Assembly (NCBI GenBank): GCA_002308875.1 | Contig: DBWK01000103.1 | Location: 2,494 to 14,953, forward strand | Reading direction: 5' to 3' | DNA length: 12,460 nucleotides | Source of the DNA: Treponema sp. UBA1240 | GTDB lineage: Bacteria; Spirochaetota; Spirochaetia; Treponematales; Treponemataceae | Shown: piece by piece, positions 1 through 7,206 of the stretch | Layout of the letters: the number at the start of each line of letters is the position of its first letter | How positions within the stretch are numbered: position 1 is the stretch's first letter | The notes under the pieces: model-generated | The model's database searches: none | The model's input: the letters and a program-made list of their open reading frames with translations, nothing else | Told to the model about the DNA's origin: nothing | Position numbers and translations under genes: made by a program

Positions 1-591
1 TTGTGGGAACAGGCACTTTCCGCGCCTGATGTTGCAGGGCTCGCACTAGGAACACGACCTGACTGCCTCTCAAAAGAATGTGTGGATTATTTGGGGAACC
101 TTTCGGAAAAGACTTTCGTTCAGGTGGAACTGGGTTTTCAGACAGCGGATGAAGATACGGCAAAATACATACGGCGCGGATTTGACAACAGCGTATATAT
201 GGACGCTGTAGAACGGCTTCACAGGGCGAATCCGCGGATTCATGTTGTTGCGCATGTGATATTCGGGCTGCCTAACGAAACTCCTGAGCAGATGATGAAC
301 ACCGTGCGTACGGTTATTGATTCCGGCGCTGACGGCATAAAGATTACATGTCTTTATGTTCTTAAAGACACAGACCTTGAACTCGAATACCGCAAAGGTA
401 CTTTTTCTGTTCTTGAAGAAGACGAATACTACAGGCTTTTGGAATGCGCCCTTAAGCTTATTCCTCCCAAAATGGTGATTCACCGGCTCACGGGTGATCC
501 TCCAAAACGTCTTCTCGTTGCACCGCTTTGGACAATGGATAAAAAGAGGTCTCTGAACCGTATCAAAAATATGCTTTCAAAAACAATTTAA
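1..591 (+). CDS. Radical SAM protein, YhcC/TIGR01212-like, C-terminal part (5' end outside window)
   Basis: The visible 196 residues match the C-terminal portion of the YhcC-type radical SAM family: a GLALGTRPDCL stretch, then VELGFQT, HVIFGLPNET and a closing HRLTGDPPKRLLVAPLW block. These are the later strands of the radical SAM barrel and the family-specific tail. The CxxxCxxC motif that binds the iron-sulfur cluster would lie upstream of the window, so the TTG at base 1 is not evidence of the true start and the gene should be called 5'-partial. The family is conserved and presumed to do S-adenosylmethionine radical chemistry, but as far as I know its substrate is unsettled. It ends in TAA about 110 bp before pheT, which has its own promoter, so the two need not be co-transcribed. 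No hairpin terminator is evident after the stop. Confidence 0.85.
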   Translation: MWEQALSAPDVAGLALGTRPDCLSKECVDYLGNLSEKTFVQVELGFQTADEDTAKYIRRGFDNSVYMDAVERLHRANPRIHVVAHVIFGLPNETPEQMMNTVRTVIDSGADGIKITCLYVLKDTDLELEYRKGTFSVLEEDEYYRLLECALKLIPPKMVIHRLTGDPPKRLLVAPLWTMDKKRSLNRIKNMLSKTI

Positions 592-638
592 TATAATAAT
601 TCGTCCGCAATTTTGAAAAACCTTGGAAAATAATATGC

Positions 639-667
639 TTTACGTTTTATACTGATTTCGCTATAAT
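639..667 (+). promoter_or_regulatory. Sigma70-type promoter for pheT unit
   Basis: A TTTACG -35 box (639-644, 4 of 6 consensus bases) is followed after 17 bp by a perfect TATAAT -10 box (662-667). Transcription would begin near 674, giving an mRNA leader of about 30 nt that contains the pheT ribosome binding site GAAAGGA at 691-697, 7 nt before the ATG. No leader hairpin or T-box-like element fits in so short a leader. Confidence 0.6.
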
Positions 668-704
668 ATGCAGTATTGAAGAAACTATCAGAAAGGATTA
701 CGAA

Positions 705-2435
705 ATGCCAAAGATTGAAGTTAATGAAAAGTTGTTTTTTAATCTTCTTGGAACTCATTATGATTATGTAACATTAGAAAACCGCCTTGAAAGCGGAAAG
801 GCTGAACTTGACGAAAAGCCCGATACTTCCATGCCGGAAGACCAGCGGGTTATAAAAATAGAACTTAATGACACAAACCGTCCTGATTTGTGGTCAACAG
901 CGGGAATTGCGCGTTGTCTGCGTGTTCATAACGGTGGCAAACTTACTGATTATTCTTCTTTTATGTCAACCGACAAAAAAACTCAGGATTTTGGGAACAG
1001 AGTTGTTAATGTTGATAAAGGGCTGAAAGACATTCGTCCCTACATGGCTGCGTTTGTTATTTCAGGCAAAGCAATAGATGAGCCTATGCTTTTGGATATT
1101 ATCCAGACGCAGGAAAAACTCTGCTGGAACTTTGGTCGCAAACGCCGTTCAATTTCGATGGGTGTTTATCGTTCCGCCAATATTACATGGCCTGTAAATT
1201 ATAAGGCTGTAGATCCTGATAAGACTTCTTTTGTTCCGCTTGCCTGTGAAGAAAAAATGACCTGCCGTCAGATTCTTTCCGACCATCCAAAAGGAAAGGA
1301 ATACGGCTGGATTCTTAAGGACGCAAAACAGTTTCCTCTTCTTGTGGATGCCAAAAACGAAGTAATGTCCATGGCTCCTATTATTAACAGTGCAACGCTC
1401 GGTGCAGTTCAGGTAGGCGACAAAGACCTTATGGTTGAGATGACCGGTACCGATATGCCTTCTCTTTTGCTTGCCGTGAACATCGTAGCTTGTGATTTTG
1501 CGGATGCGGGATACACGATTCTGCCTGTTCAGGTAAATCACCCTTATGATACTGGATTCGGAAAATCAATCGTAACTCCGTTCTATTTTCAAAAACCGAT
1601 TTCTACAACTGTCGGCGCAATCAACAAGCTTTTGGGTTCAAACCTTTCAGAAAAAGAAGCTGTTGAAGCTCTTGCCAAAATGGATGTTAAGGCTGAAACA
1701 TCAGACGGTAAAATTGTTGTTACTCCGCCCGCATATCGCAACGACTTTTTGCACGAAGTTGATGTAATTGAAGACATAATGATGGGTAATGAACTTTCTT
1801 CATTCCCGCCCGAAAAGCCGCATGATTTTACAATCGGACGCCTTTCTGCGGTTACAACGTTCAGCCGCAAGGCAAAAAGCCTTATGGTAGGTCTGGGTTA
1901 TCAGGAAATGATTTTTAACTACCTCGGTTCAAAACGCGATTTTATTGACAAGATGAATATAAGCGGCGAAAAAGTTATTGAAATTGCCAACCCGATGTCG
2001 GAAAACTATCAGTTTGTCCGGCCTTCAATTATTGCTTCTCTGCTCGGAGCTGAGGCTGTTTCCGGTAATGCCGTTTATCCGCATAAAATCTTTGAAATCG
2101 GAAAAATCGCATATCTTGATCAGTCCGAAAACACTGGAACAAAAACCGTTCAGAGCTTGGGATTCTTAACTTCTACAAGTGACGCAAACTTTAACAGTGC
2201 CGCCAGTGAAGTTGCCACAATCCTGCACTTCCTTGACAATGAATACATTGTAAGCGAAAGCAACGACCCTCGTTTTATTCCCGGTCGTCAGGCGAATATC
2301 CTTAAAAAGCAGAAGGACGGTTCTCAAAAAGTAATCGGTATCTTTGGTGAAGTTCATCCTCAGGTTCTTGAGAACTGGGCTGTTACAATGCCATGCTTTG
2401 CAGGTGAAGTGGATATTGAAGAACTGATGAATTAG
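705..2435 (+). CDS. pheT: Phenylalanine--tRNA ligase beta subunit, archaeal/spirochaete type
   Basis: Beta chain of the (alpha-beta)2 phenylalanyl-tRNA synthetase, which charges tRNA-Phe in the cytoplasm. At 576 residues it is of the short archaeal form. It has the N-terminal B1 block with the NRPDLWSTAGIAR signature (about residues 64-76), a B3/B4 region covering the next roughly 200 residues, a B5 domain ending in the acidic RNDFLHEVDVIED segment, and a catalytic-like core finishing with GEVHPQVLENWAV. It lacks the N-terminal OB-fold tRNA-binding domain and the C-terminal ferredoxin-like anticodon-binding domain of the roughly 800-residue bacterial form. Archaeal-type PheRS is known from spirochaetes, which supports the taxonomic guess. 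The ATG is well placed behind GAAAGGA. The partner pheS is not in this window. It is the first gene of a probable three-gene unit, with 15 bp to the next gene. Confidence 0.95.
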   Translation: MPKIEVNEKLFFNLLGTHYDYVTLENRLESGKAELDEKPDTSMPEDQRVIKIELNDTNRPDLWSTAGIARCLRVHNGGKLTDYSSFMSTDKKTQDFGNRVVNVDKGLKDIRPYMAAFVISGKAIDEPMLLDIIQTQEKLCWNFGRKRRSISMGVYRSANITWPVNYKAVDPDKTSFVPLACEEKMTCRQILSDHPKGKEYGWILKDAKQFPLLVDAKNEVMSMAPIINSATLGAVQVGDKDLMVEMTGTDMPSLLLAVNIVACDFADAGYTILPVQVNHPYDTGFGKSIVTPFYFQKPISTTVGAINKLLGSNLSEKEAVEALAKMDVKAETSDGKIVVTPPAYRNDFLHEVDVIEDIMMGNELSSFPPEKPHDFTIGRLSAVTTFSRKAKSLMVGLGYQEMIFNYLGSKRDFIDKMNISGEKVIEIANPMSENYQFVRPSIIASLLGAEAVSGNAVYPHKIFEIGKIAYLDQSENTGTKTVQSLGFLTSTSDANFNSAASEVATILHFLDNEYIVSESNDPRFIPGRQANILKKQKDGSQKVIGIFGEVHPQVLENWAVTMPCFAGEVDIEELMN

Positions 2436-2450
2436 ACTGCTTAACAAAAT

Positions 2451-3545
2451 GTGGGTTTTGGGGATAAAAGTTTGAAAAAGCTGTTTTTTGTCAACATTTT
2501 TGCTCTTACTGGTATTCTGTTGTTTTTCTTTTATTCATCATTGTTGTTTTCCGCAGCGGAAAAGAGTTTTTTCCTTTTTGCAGGAGAAAATTTAATTGTT
2601 CAGCAGGTTTCAAATTTTCTTTTGCTGTGGATATTCCCAATGTTCTCGGTTTTGACGGGAATATGTGCGGCAAAGCTGCTTTCTGATGCAGAAATAAAAA
2701 AATATGTACTGATTGTTGTAAAATCGCTGCTGATTCCGTTTGCAACCGGTATGATTATTTTTGTGCCGTTTCAGATTTTTACCGGAATGAGAACTGCCGG
2801 TTCAGACATGGCTTTTAAAACGATTCCTGCATATTATCAGCATTTGTCTGCATATTTTAATAACGGCGGCATTATTTTTCTTTCAAATTTCTGGATCTTT
2901 TTTTATCTTGCCGCTTCATGTTTTATTCTGCTTTTCTGCAGACCTCTTCTTGCAAAGTTTAATCTGAATGATGTAAATGTTCATTTTATTCTGATTTTTG
3001 TTTCGGGATTTGTTTTTTTTCTTAAGCCTGTTTTCTTCTTTAATAATGCGGCTGATTTTTTGGATGTCTTTTTGCCGTTCATGTACGGGGCTTTTTTGTT
3101 TCAGTATGAGAATGTGCAGGAAAAGGTAAAGCGCAACAGACACTGGCTTTTTGCCTGTTTTCTGGCTCTTTTTTGCTTTAATGTTTTTCTTGCTTTTTCG
3201 GAACGTTACGGAAATGCGCTTACCCGTCATGTTGTAAGCCGTGCTTTGATATGGCTCGGATTGCTTGCGGGTATTGCCGTTTTTAAAAGATACTTTGACA
3301 AAACAAGCGGATTTATGAAAACTGTTGCGGAATGTACTGTTTTTAATATGTATTCGGCACTTACGCTTGTTATTGCTGTTGCGCTTGTTGCAATGCGGTT
3401 TATTGCAAATCAGTATGTGCTTTTCTTTGTTGTTGCCATTGTAGCTTTTCTGCTGTCTTTACTAATACGAATGCTGCTTGGACGTTTTAAAACCATGCAG
3501 TTACTTTTTGGAATGAGATCGGAGTTGTATAATGAAATTATCTGA
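2451..3545 (+). CDS. Polytopic membrane protein, degenerate acyltransferase-3/OpgC-like
   Basis: A 364-residue, very hydrophobic protein with about ten predicted membrane helices. Parts resemble the acyltransferase-3 family (OpgC-like sugar O-acyltransferases): a W-x-x-P-x-F-x-x-x-x-G segment at residues 60-70, and a K-S-L-L-I-P-F block at 91-97 followed by GMIIFVPFQIF, as in family members with RLLIPF...PPQ. The first helix aligns without gaps to the family's D-x-x-R-(x10)-H helix, but Asp is Asn15, Arg is Ala18 and the His position is Ser29, so the known catalytic residues appear absent. It may therefore transport, sense or bind rather than acylate. The start is uncertain: GTG 2451 has no Shine-Dalgarno sequence, while TTG 2472 has GGGGA seven bases upstream. 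The 3' end overlaps the next start by 14 bp, suggesting translational coupling. The family call is by eye only. Confidence 0.6.
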   Translation: MGFGDKSLKKLFFVNIFALTGILLFFFYSSLLFSAAEKSFFLFAGENLIVQQVSNFLLLWIFPMFSVLTGICAAKLLSDAEIKKYVLIVVKSLLIPFATGMIIFVPFQIFTGMRTAGSDMAFKTIPAYYQHLSAYFNNGGIIFLSNFWIFFYLAASCFILLFCRPLLAKFNLNDVNVHFILIFVSGFVFFLKPVFFFNNAADFLDVFLPFMYGAFLFQYENVQEKVKRNRHWLFACFLALFCFNVFLAFSERYGNALTRHVVSRALIWLGLLAGIAVFKRYFDKTSGFMKTVAECTVFNMYSALTLVIAVALVAMRFIANQYVLFFVVAIVAFLLSLLIRMLLGRFKTMQLLFGMRSELYNEII

Positions 3546-4125
3546 TACTAAAAAACTGCTTTCTGAATATGTTACGTCAAACACTCTGCAAAGACACTGT
3601 CTTACTGTTTCTGTTGTTCTCGGTTACTGGGCGAAGCTTTTGAAAGAAGAAGACGTAGAATTTTGGGAATGCGTAGGACTTTTGCATGATATTGATTATG
3701 AGCAGTTTCCTGATCAGCACTGTGTAAAGGCAAAGGATATTCTTGAAAAAGAAAAGGCAAACTACCCCGAAATAACTGATGAGCTGATACATGCGGTTCA
3801 GAGTCACGGATGGGAAATCTGTTGTGATGTTGAGCCTGTTCACAGAATGGAAAAAGTGTTGTTCACGATTGACGAGCTTACAGGATTGATATTTGCCTGT
3901 GCAATGGCACGTCCTTCACGCAGTGTAATGGATATGGAAGTTAAATCCGTTATGAAAAAATTCAAAACTCCTGCTTTTGCCGCAGGCTGCAACCGCGATG
4001 TTATTAAAAAAGGTATGAGTATGATGATGGACAGCATTCCCGACCTTACACAGGAAGACATTATTCAGAACTGCATTCTTGCTATGCGCACAAGGGCAGG
4101 GGAACTCGGCGTAGGAATGTGCTAG
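3532..4125 (+). CDS. HD-superfamily metal-dependent hydrolase, small single-domain
   Basis: This 197-residue cytoplasmic protein has the layout of a stand-alone HD-domain phosphohydrolase: His22 in the first helix (QRHCLTVSVV), the paired His52-Asp53 in LLHDIDYE, further histidines at 87 and 92 (HAVQSHG), and the distal Asp114 in FTIDELTG. Together these form a plausible metal site. Proteins of this group (COG2316-like predicted hydrolases) have no well-established substrate that I know of, so phosphomonoester or nucleotide hydrolysis is only an expectation. It has no GTPase, GAF or RelA-like partner domain. GGAG at 3521-3524 lies 7 nt before the ATG, inside the upstream membrane-protein gene, so translation is probably coupled to it. 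It ends only 3 bp from the convergent ATPase gene, with no clear terminator between. Confidence 0.85.
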   Translation: MKLSDTKKLLSEYVTSNTLQRHCLTVSVVLGYWAKLLKEEDVEFWECVGLLHDIDYEQFPDQHCVKAKDILEKEKANYPEITDELIHAVQSHGWEICCDVEPVHRMEKVLFTIDELTGLIFACAMARPSRSVMDMEVKSVMKKFKTPAFAAGCNRDVIKKGMSMMMDSIPDLTQEDIIQNCILAMRTRAGELGVGMC

Positions 4126-4128
4126 CCT

Positions 4129-5379
4129 TTAAACCGGGTTTGCTGCGCTGTATGTGCGGGTTTTAAGCCTTTCCGTAAAAACCTTGAAAGACGGATATTG
4201 TTCCAAAAAGTTTTCAAAATCCTGCTTTGATATTTTTATTATTTTTGCCTCATCTACGGCTTTCATTGTTCCTGAAAAAGGCTTGGATGAAAACGGATTT
4301 GAATATCCTATCAAAATATCTGCAGGAACATAGTGCCCGACAACCTGTCTGTAGTGGGTAACCGAAATTGAGCCGGTGAGCAGAAAATATATGCTGTCGC
4401 TTGGTTCTGACGCTTTTTTTATTACGCACCTGTCTTTGTACCATTTTATTTTGAACGGTATTCTTTCGGGGTTTACAGAGCCTGGTTCATTTATAATAGA
4501 AAAGAAAACTTCGTTTCCTTTTTCGTTGTAAGCAAGACTTTTTACCATACTCTCGGTCATTTTTATTCCCATTCCGTGCAGGTTAGGTTCTATATCACGC
4601 TGCAGCATGTCCTGCCAGTCAAAACCGTCTCCCTCGTCTTTGATTGAAAAATGTGTTTCATTTACGTCAATATCGTATGAAAGTATGATTTTTTTTGCCG
4701 CTATTGCGGGGTCTTTGTTACGTTCGCTGATAAGTTCAAGAATGTCGCGGCCTGATTCAAGCCATTGGGTTTTTTCATCGTAGTTGATGTTGCAGTTGCC
4801 GTGTTCCAGCGCATTCAGGAGCATTTCCATCAACGCGGTCTGCAGCTGGAATTTGGTGTCGAACCCGATTCTTCCTGTTTCCGCAAGGTAGGTTGTCAAA
4901 AGGTTGGTATAAACGATAATGTCGAAGGAATCGTTGTCACAGATGAATATTCCGGATTCTTGAACCTTAAGGTCTATCAGTACGTTACGGTTGAAAAGGA
5001 ACTGAATGTTCTGCTTTATTATTTTGAAGAGGCGTGTGCAATTCCGTAAAAAGTCTCTTTCGGTAAGGCTCAGCATGAGGTTTTTGTTTGGTTCCATTTC
5101 AAGCGCCATGCGGTCACCGTCATTCTGTACTATTGCAACGACACTTGTGAATTCAAGTGGCTTTTGTTCTTTTATCCAACTTAGAAAAGTTTCCCCGTCA
5201 TTTGTGGGGTCTGTGAGATCCAACAGGATTAGCTCCGGTATTTTTTTCAGGGAATATTTTTCAAGATCTTCTTTTGTTTCAAAAAAGATTGTGTCGTAAT
5301 AAATAGAAAATTCCTCAGTCATAACAGAGATAACATGAGTAATTGCTTCGGTTTTGGACAGAACGGGAACAGTTATCAT
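4129..5379 (-). CDS. Receiver-like / HATPase_c (RsbW-like) / cyclic-nucleotide-binding-fold protein
   Basis: A 416-residue soluble signalling protein with three apparent domains. Residues 1-110 look like a receiver fold: PELILLDLTDP places Asp54 at the phospho-acceptor position, but the N-terminal acidic pair, the switch Thr/Ser and the conserved Lys are not evident, so it may be a pseudo-receiver. Residues about 150-298 form a GHKL ATPase of the anti-sigma/serine-kinase kind: N-box Glu185-Asn189-His193 in EMLLNALEHGN, G1 box DEGDGFD (248-254), G2 box LHGMGIKM (267-274). Residues about 309-405 resemble a cNMP-binding domain, but the phosphate cassette lacks the usual Glu (Tyr359) and Arg (Phe368). 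There is no histidine-phosphotransfer helix, so it is unlikely to be a classical sensor kinase. Its ATG overlaps the ttcA-like TGA (ATGA), with GGAGAG upstream of it, so the two are translationally coupled. Ligand and target are unknown. Confidence 0.75.
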   Translation of the reverse strand: MITVPVLSKTEAITHVISVMTEEFSIYYDTIFFETKEDLEKYSLKKIPELILLDLTDPTNDGETFLSWIKEQKPLEFTSVVAIVQNDGDRMALEMEPNKNLMLSLTERDFLRNCTRLFKIIKQNIQFLFNRNVLIDLKVQESGIFICDNDSFDIIVYTNLLTTYLAETGRIGFDTKFQLQTALMEMLLNALEHGNCNINYDEKTQWLESGRDILELISERNKDPAIAAKKIILSYDIDVNETHFSIKDEGDGFDWQDMLQRDIEPNLHGMGIKMTESMVKSLAYNEKGNEVFFSIINEPGSVNPERIPFKIKWYKDRCVIKKASEPSDSIYFLLTGSISVTHYRQVVGHYVPADILIGYSNPFSSKPFSGTMKAVDEAKIIKISKQDFENFLEQYPSFKVFTERLKTRTYSAANPV

Positions 5380-6110
5380 TTGTACTCTCCGGGTTTTGTT
5401 GAATATGCCAAATATTCCATACGGACATTTTTTAATGCGTTGAACATTTTTTGCTTTTCAGATGGATTGCCGTTAGTCAGAGCCTGTAGTTTTGCACGCA
5501 TTTTTTTTCTGCCGGAGTTTCCCTGATAGTTGCAGGTACACGTGGCAGAAATGTAATTATGTGCTTTTGCATGCTCTATTATTGTGTCTACTGTTGCCAT
5601 ACAAAGCGGTCGTATGACGGTGACAGGGTATTTGTTGTATTTTAGCGACGGTGGCATTGTGGATAGCTCACCTTTTTCAAGCATGTTCATAAGCAGAGTT
5701 TCCAAAATATCATCAAGATGATGACCGAGCGCAATTTTGTTAAAGCCGTGTTCAATGGCATAGTTGTTCAGCTCTGTTCTCCTTTGTGTTGAACACCACC
5801 AGCAGTTCATTTTTTTATCCGGTTTGAGCCGCTCAAGTACTTTTACCGGAACAATTACAGGCTCTACATCCCAAGTGTTGAACAGCTGTTTAAGTTGAGG
5901 ATTCAGAGGTCCTCCTATTTCTGTTTCAACATGAAGCGCCGTGAACGAAAAGTTTTCCCGTTTTTGTTTTTTTCGGTATGCAAAATATTCAACCAGTGCC
6001 GTGGAATCTTTACCTCCTGAAGCACCAATTAAAATTGAATCGCCATCCCGTATCATATCGTAGTCCATCACGGCTTTATCAATTATGCGAAACAGTTTGG
6101 GTTGCGGCAT
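5376..6110 (-). CDS. ttcA: tRNA 2-thiocytidine(32) biosynthesis protein, TtcA family
   Basis: A PP-loop ATP pyrophosphatase of the TtcA family, which thiolates C32 of certain tRNAs using ATP, a sulfur donor and an iron-sulfur cluster. From the ATG at 6110 the protein is 244 residues, shorter than the E. coli enzyme (about 310). It has the PP-loop SGGKDS at 31-36, a CWWC pair (Cys103, Cys106) matching the TtcA CxxC, GHHLDD at 129-134, MPPSLK, IRPL, and a C-terminal CTC (Cys191, Cys193) where E. coli has CxxC. It resembles TtcA more than the lysidine synthase TilS because of the two Cys motifs. An in-frame TTG at 6131 would add seven residues, but that stretch carries the -10 box, so the ATG is preferred. 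No Shine-Dalgarno sequence precedes it; the mRNA may be leaderless. It leads a two-gene unit with the ATPase gene. Confidence 0.85.
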   Translation of the reverse strand: MPQPKLFRIIDKAVMDYDMIRDGDSILIGASGGKDSTALVEYFAYRKKQKRENFSFTALHVETEIGGPLNPQLKQLFNTWDVEPVIVPVKVLERLKPDKKMNCWWCSTQRRTELNNYAIEHGFNKIALGHHLDDILETLLMNMLEKGELSTMPPSLKYNKYPVTVIRPLCMATVDTIIEHAKAHNYISATCTCNYQGNSGRKKMRAKLQALTNGNPSEKQKMFNALKNVRMEYLAYSTKPGEYK

Positions 6111-6116
6111 TTGATA

Positions 6117-6146
6117 ATTATAACACCACAATCTTTACTTTTGCAA
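6117..6146 (-). promoter_or_regulatory. Leftward promoter for ttcA-like gene (possible leaderless start)
   Basis: On the minus strand a TTGCAA -35 box (6141-6146) is separated by 18 bp from a perfect TATAAT -10 box (6117-6122). The expected transcription start, seven bases beyond the -10 box, is at 6110, the A of the ATG. There is no purine-rich ribosome binding site in the space between. Confidence 0.5.
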
Positions 6147-6167
6147 ATTCAGTTTTTTCTGTATAAT
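6141..6167 (+). promoter_or_regulatory. Rightward promoter for epmA (possible leaderless start)
   Basis: A perfect TATAAT -10 box (6162-6167) lies 7 bp before the epmA ATG, so transcription should begin at about 6172-6175, at or next to the start codon. The -35 is less clear: the palindromic TTGCAA at 6141-6146 gives a short 15-bp spacer, and TTTTGC at 6139-6144 gives 17 bp but matches poorly. TTGCAA reads the same on both strands and may serve both divergent promoters. Confidence 0.4.
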
Positions 6168-6174
6168 CATTAAT

Positions 6175-7158
6175 ATGGATTTAGAATTATTGCAGTTTCG
6201 CGCAAAGATTATTCAGTGTATAAGAAGCTTTTTTATCAGAAACGGGTACCTTGAAACAGATACTCCCGCGCTTTCTCCCGATCTTATTCCCGAAACTTGT
6301 CTTGAAGTTTTCAAAACCCAGTATTTGGTCCCATGGTCCGAAAAAAGACAGGACTTGTATCTTGTTCCCTCACCTGAAATTTATATGAAAAAACTGATTG
6401 CGCGGCACAAGGTTTCTGTTTTTCAGATTTCCAAATGCTACCGGAATGTGGAATCGGTGGGACGGACACATAATCCTGAATTTACAATGCTGGAATATTA
6501 CACAATGAACGCGGATTATCGTGATTCGCTAACGATAACGGAAAACCTGTTCTCTTCAATTCTGTCGGAACTTAAACTGGAACAAGTTGAAGGAGTGTCT
6601 CTTCCCTTTGAAAGAATTACAATGGATGAGGCTTTCCTTAAAACTGCCGGTTTCAGGTTGTCGGACTGCCCGGAACCTGAGCAGCTTGCAGAAAAAGCGG
6701 CCGGTTTTGGGCTTGAGACTGATGATTCCTACGGTTGGGATGATTTGTATGAAATGATTTTTGTTCATAAAGTTGAACCTAATCTTGCACAAATAACAAA
6801 AAAGCCTTTGTTTTTGATGGACTATCCAAAGAAAGTTCCGTGTCTTGCACAGGATTCGGCGGGAAGTCCTGATTGCAAAGAACGCTGGGAATTATACATA
6901 AACGGAATTGAGCTTGCGAATTGTTACAGCGAAGAAACTGATCCTCAAAAAGTTCAGGAATACTTTGAGCGGGAGGGCGGTCTTAAATGTAAAGAAGCTG
7001 TGGTGCCTCACAGGGTGGATGAAAACTATTGGAAGATGTTTAATGGATTTCCGCGTTGTTCGGGTGTAGCGATGGGTGTTGACAGGCTTGTAATGTGCCT
7101 TGCCGGGAAAAAATCGATTGACGGTGTTCTGCCGTTTAAATTTGATGTTATGGACTAG
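6175..7158 (+). CDS. epmA: EF-P lysine ligase EpmA (GenX/PoxA/YjeA), class II LysRS paralogue
   Basis: A 327-residue paralogue of the class II lysyl-tRNA synthetase catalytic core, without the anticodon-binding domain, of the same length as E. coli EpmA (325). EpmA activates (R)-beta-lysine and attaches it to a conserved lysine of elongation factor P, helping ribosomes through polyproline. Conserved points include SPEIYMKK (Ser66, Glu68), the motif 2 loop YRNVESVGRTHNPEF (Arg90), TMLEYY (Glu107), ELANCYSEE (Asn249, Glu254) and the motif 3 segment SGVAMGVDRL (Asp303, Arg304), all in the order of the E. coli protein. Its substrate efp follows 83 bp downstream. The beta-lysine-producing aminomutase EpmB is not in this window. 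The ATG has no Shine-Dalgarno sequence and lies just after a TATAAT. A LysRS fragment is unlikely given the full EpmA-like length. Confidence 0.92.
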   Translation: MDLELLQFRAKIIQCIRSFFIRNGYLETDTPALSPDLIPETCLEVFKTQYLVPWSEKRQDLYLVPSPEIYMKKLIARHKVSVFQISKCYRNVESVGRTHNPEFTMLEYYTMNADYRDSLTITENLFSSILSELKLEQVEGVSLPFERITMDEAFLKTAGFRLSDCPEPEQLAEKAAGFGLETDDSYGWDDLYEMIFVHKVEPNLAQITKKPLFLMDYPKKVPCLAQDSAGSPDCKERWELYINGIELANCYSEETDPQKVQEYFEREGGLKCKEAVVPHRVDENYWKMFNGFPRCSGVAMGVDRLVMCLAGKKSIDGVLPFKFDVMD

Positions 7159-7206
7159 TCATAGTTCTTTGTTTTCTATATACTTAATAAAAATAATGTA
7201 AATTTT

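Noticed and set aside
1149..1541. Long minus-strand frame inside pheT, with several similar antisense frames elsewhere (70-483, 2916-3230, 10613-11002, 11429-11869).
   Set aside because: Their products are low-complexity or basic with no recognisable motifs, and all lie opposite well-supported genes.
4126..4145. AAACC-G-GGTTT symmetry at the convergent ends of the HD and ATPase genes, as a possible bidirectional terminator.
   Set aside because: The arms are five bases with a one-base centre and no T run follows, so no stable terminator hairpin can form.
4129..5379. Classical two-component histidine kinase.
   Set aside because: There is no H-box dimerisation helix; the ATPase boxes resemble RsbW-type kinases and the domain order does not fit.
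6111..6131. TTG start adding seven residues to the ttcA-like protein.
   Set aside because: The added codons contain the perfect -10 box of the leftward promoter, and no ribosome binding site precedes the TTG.
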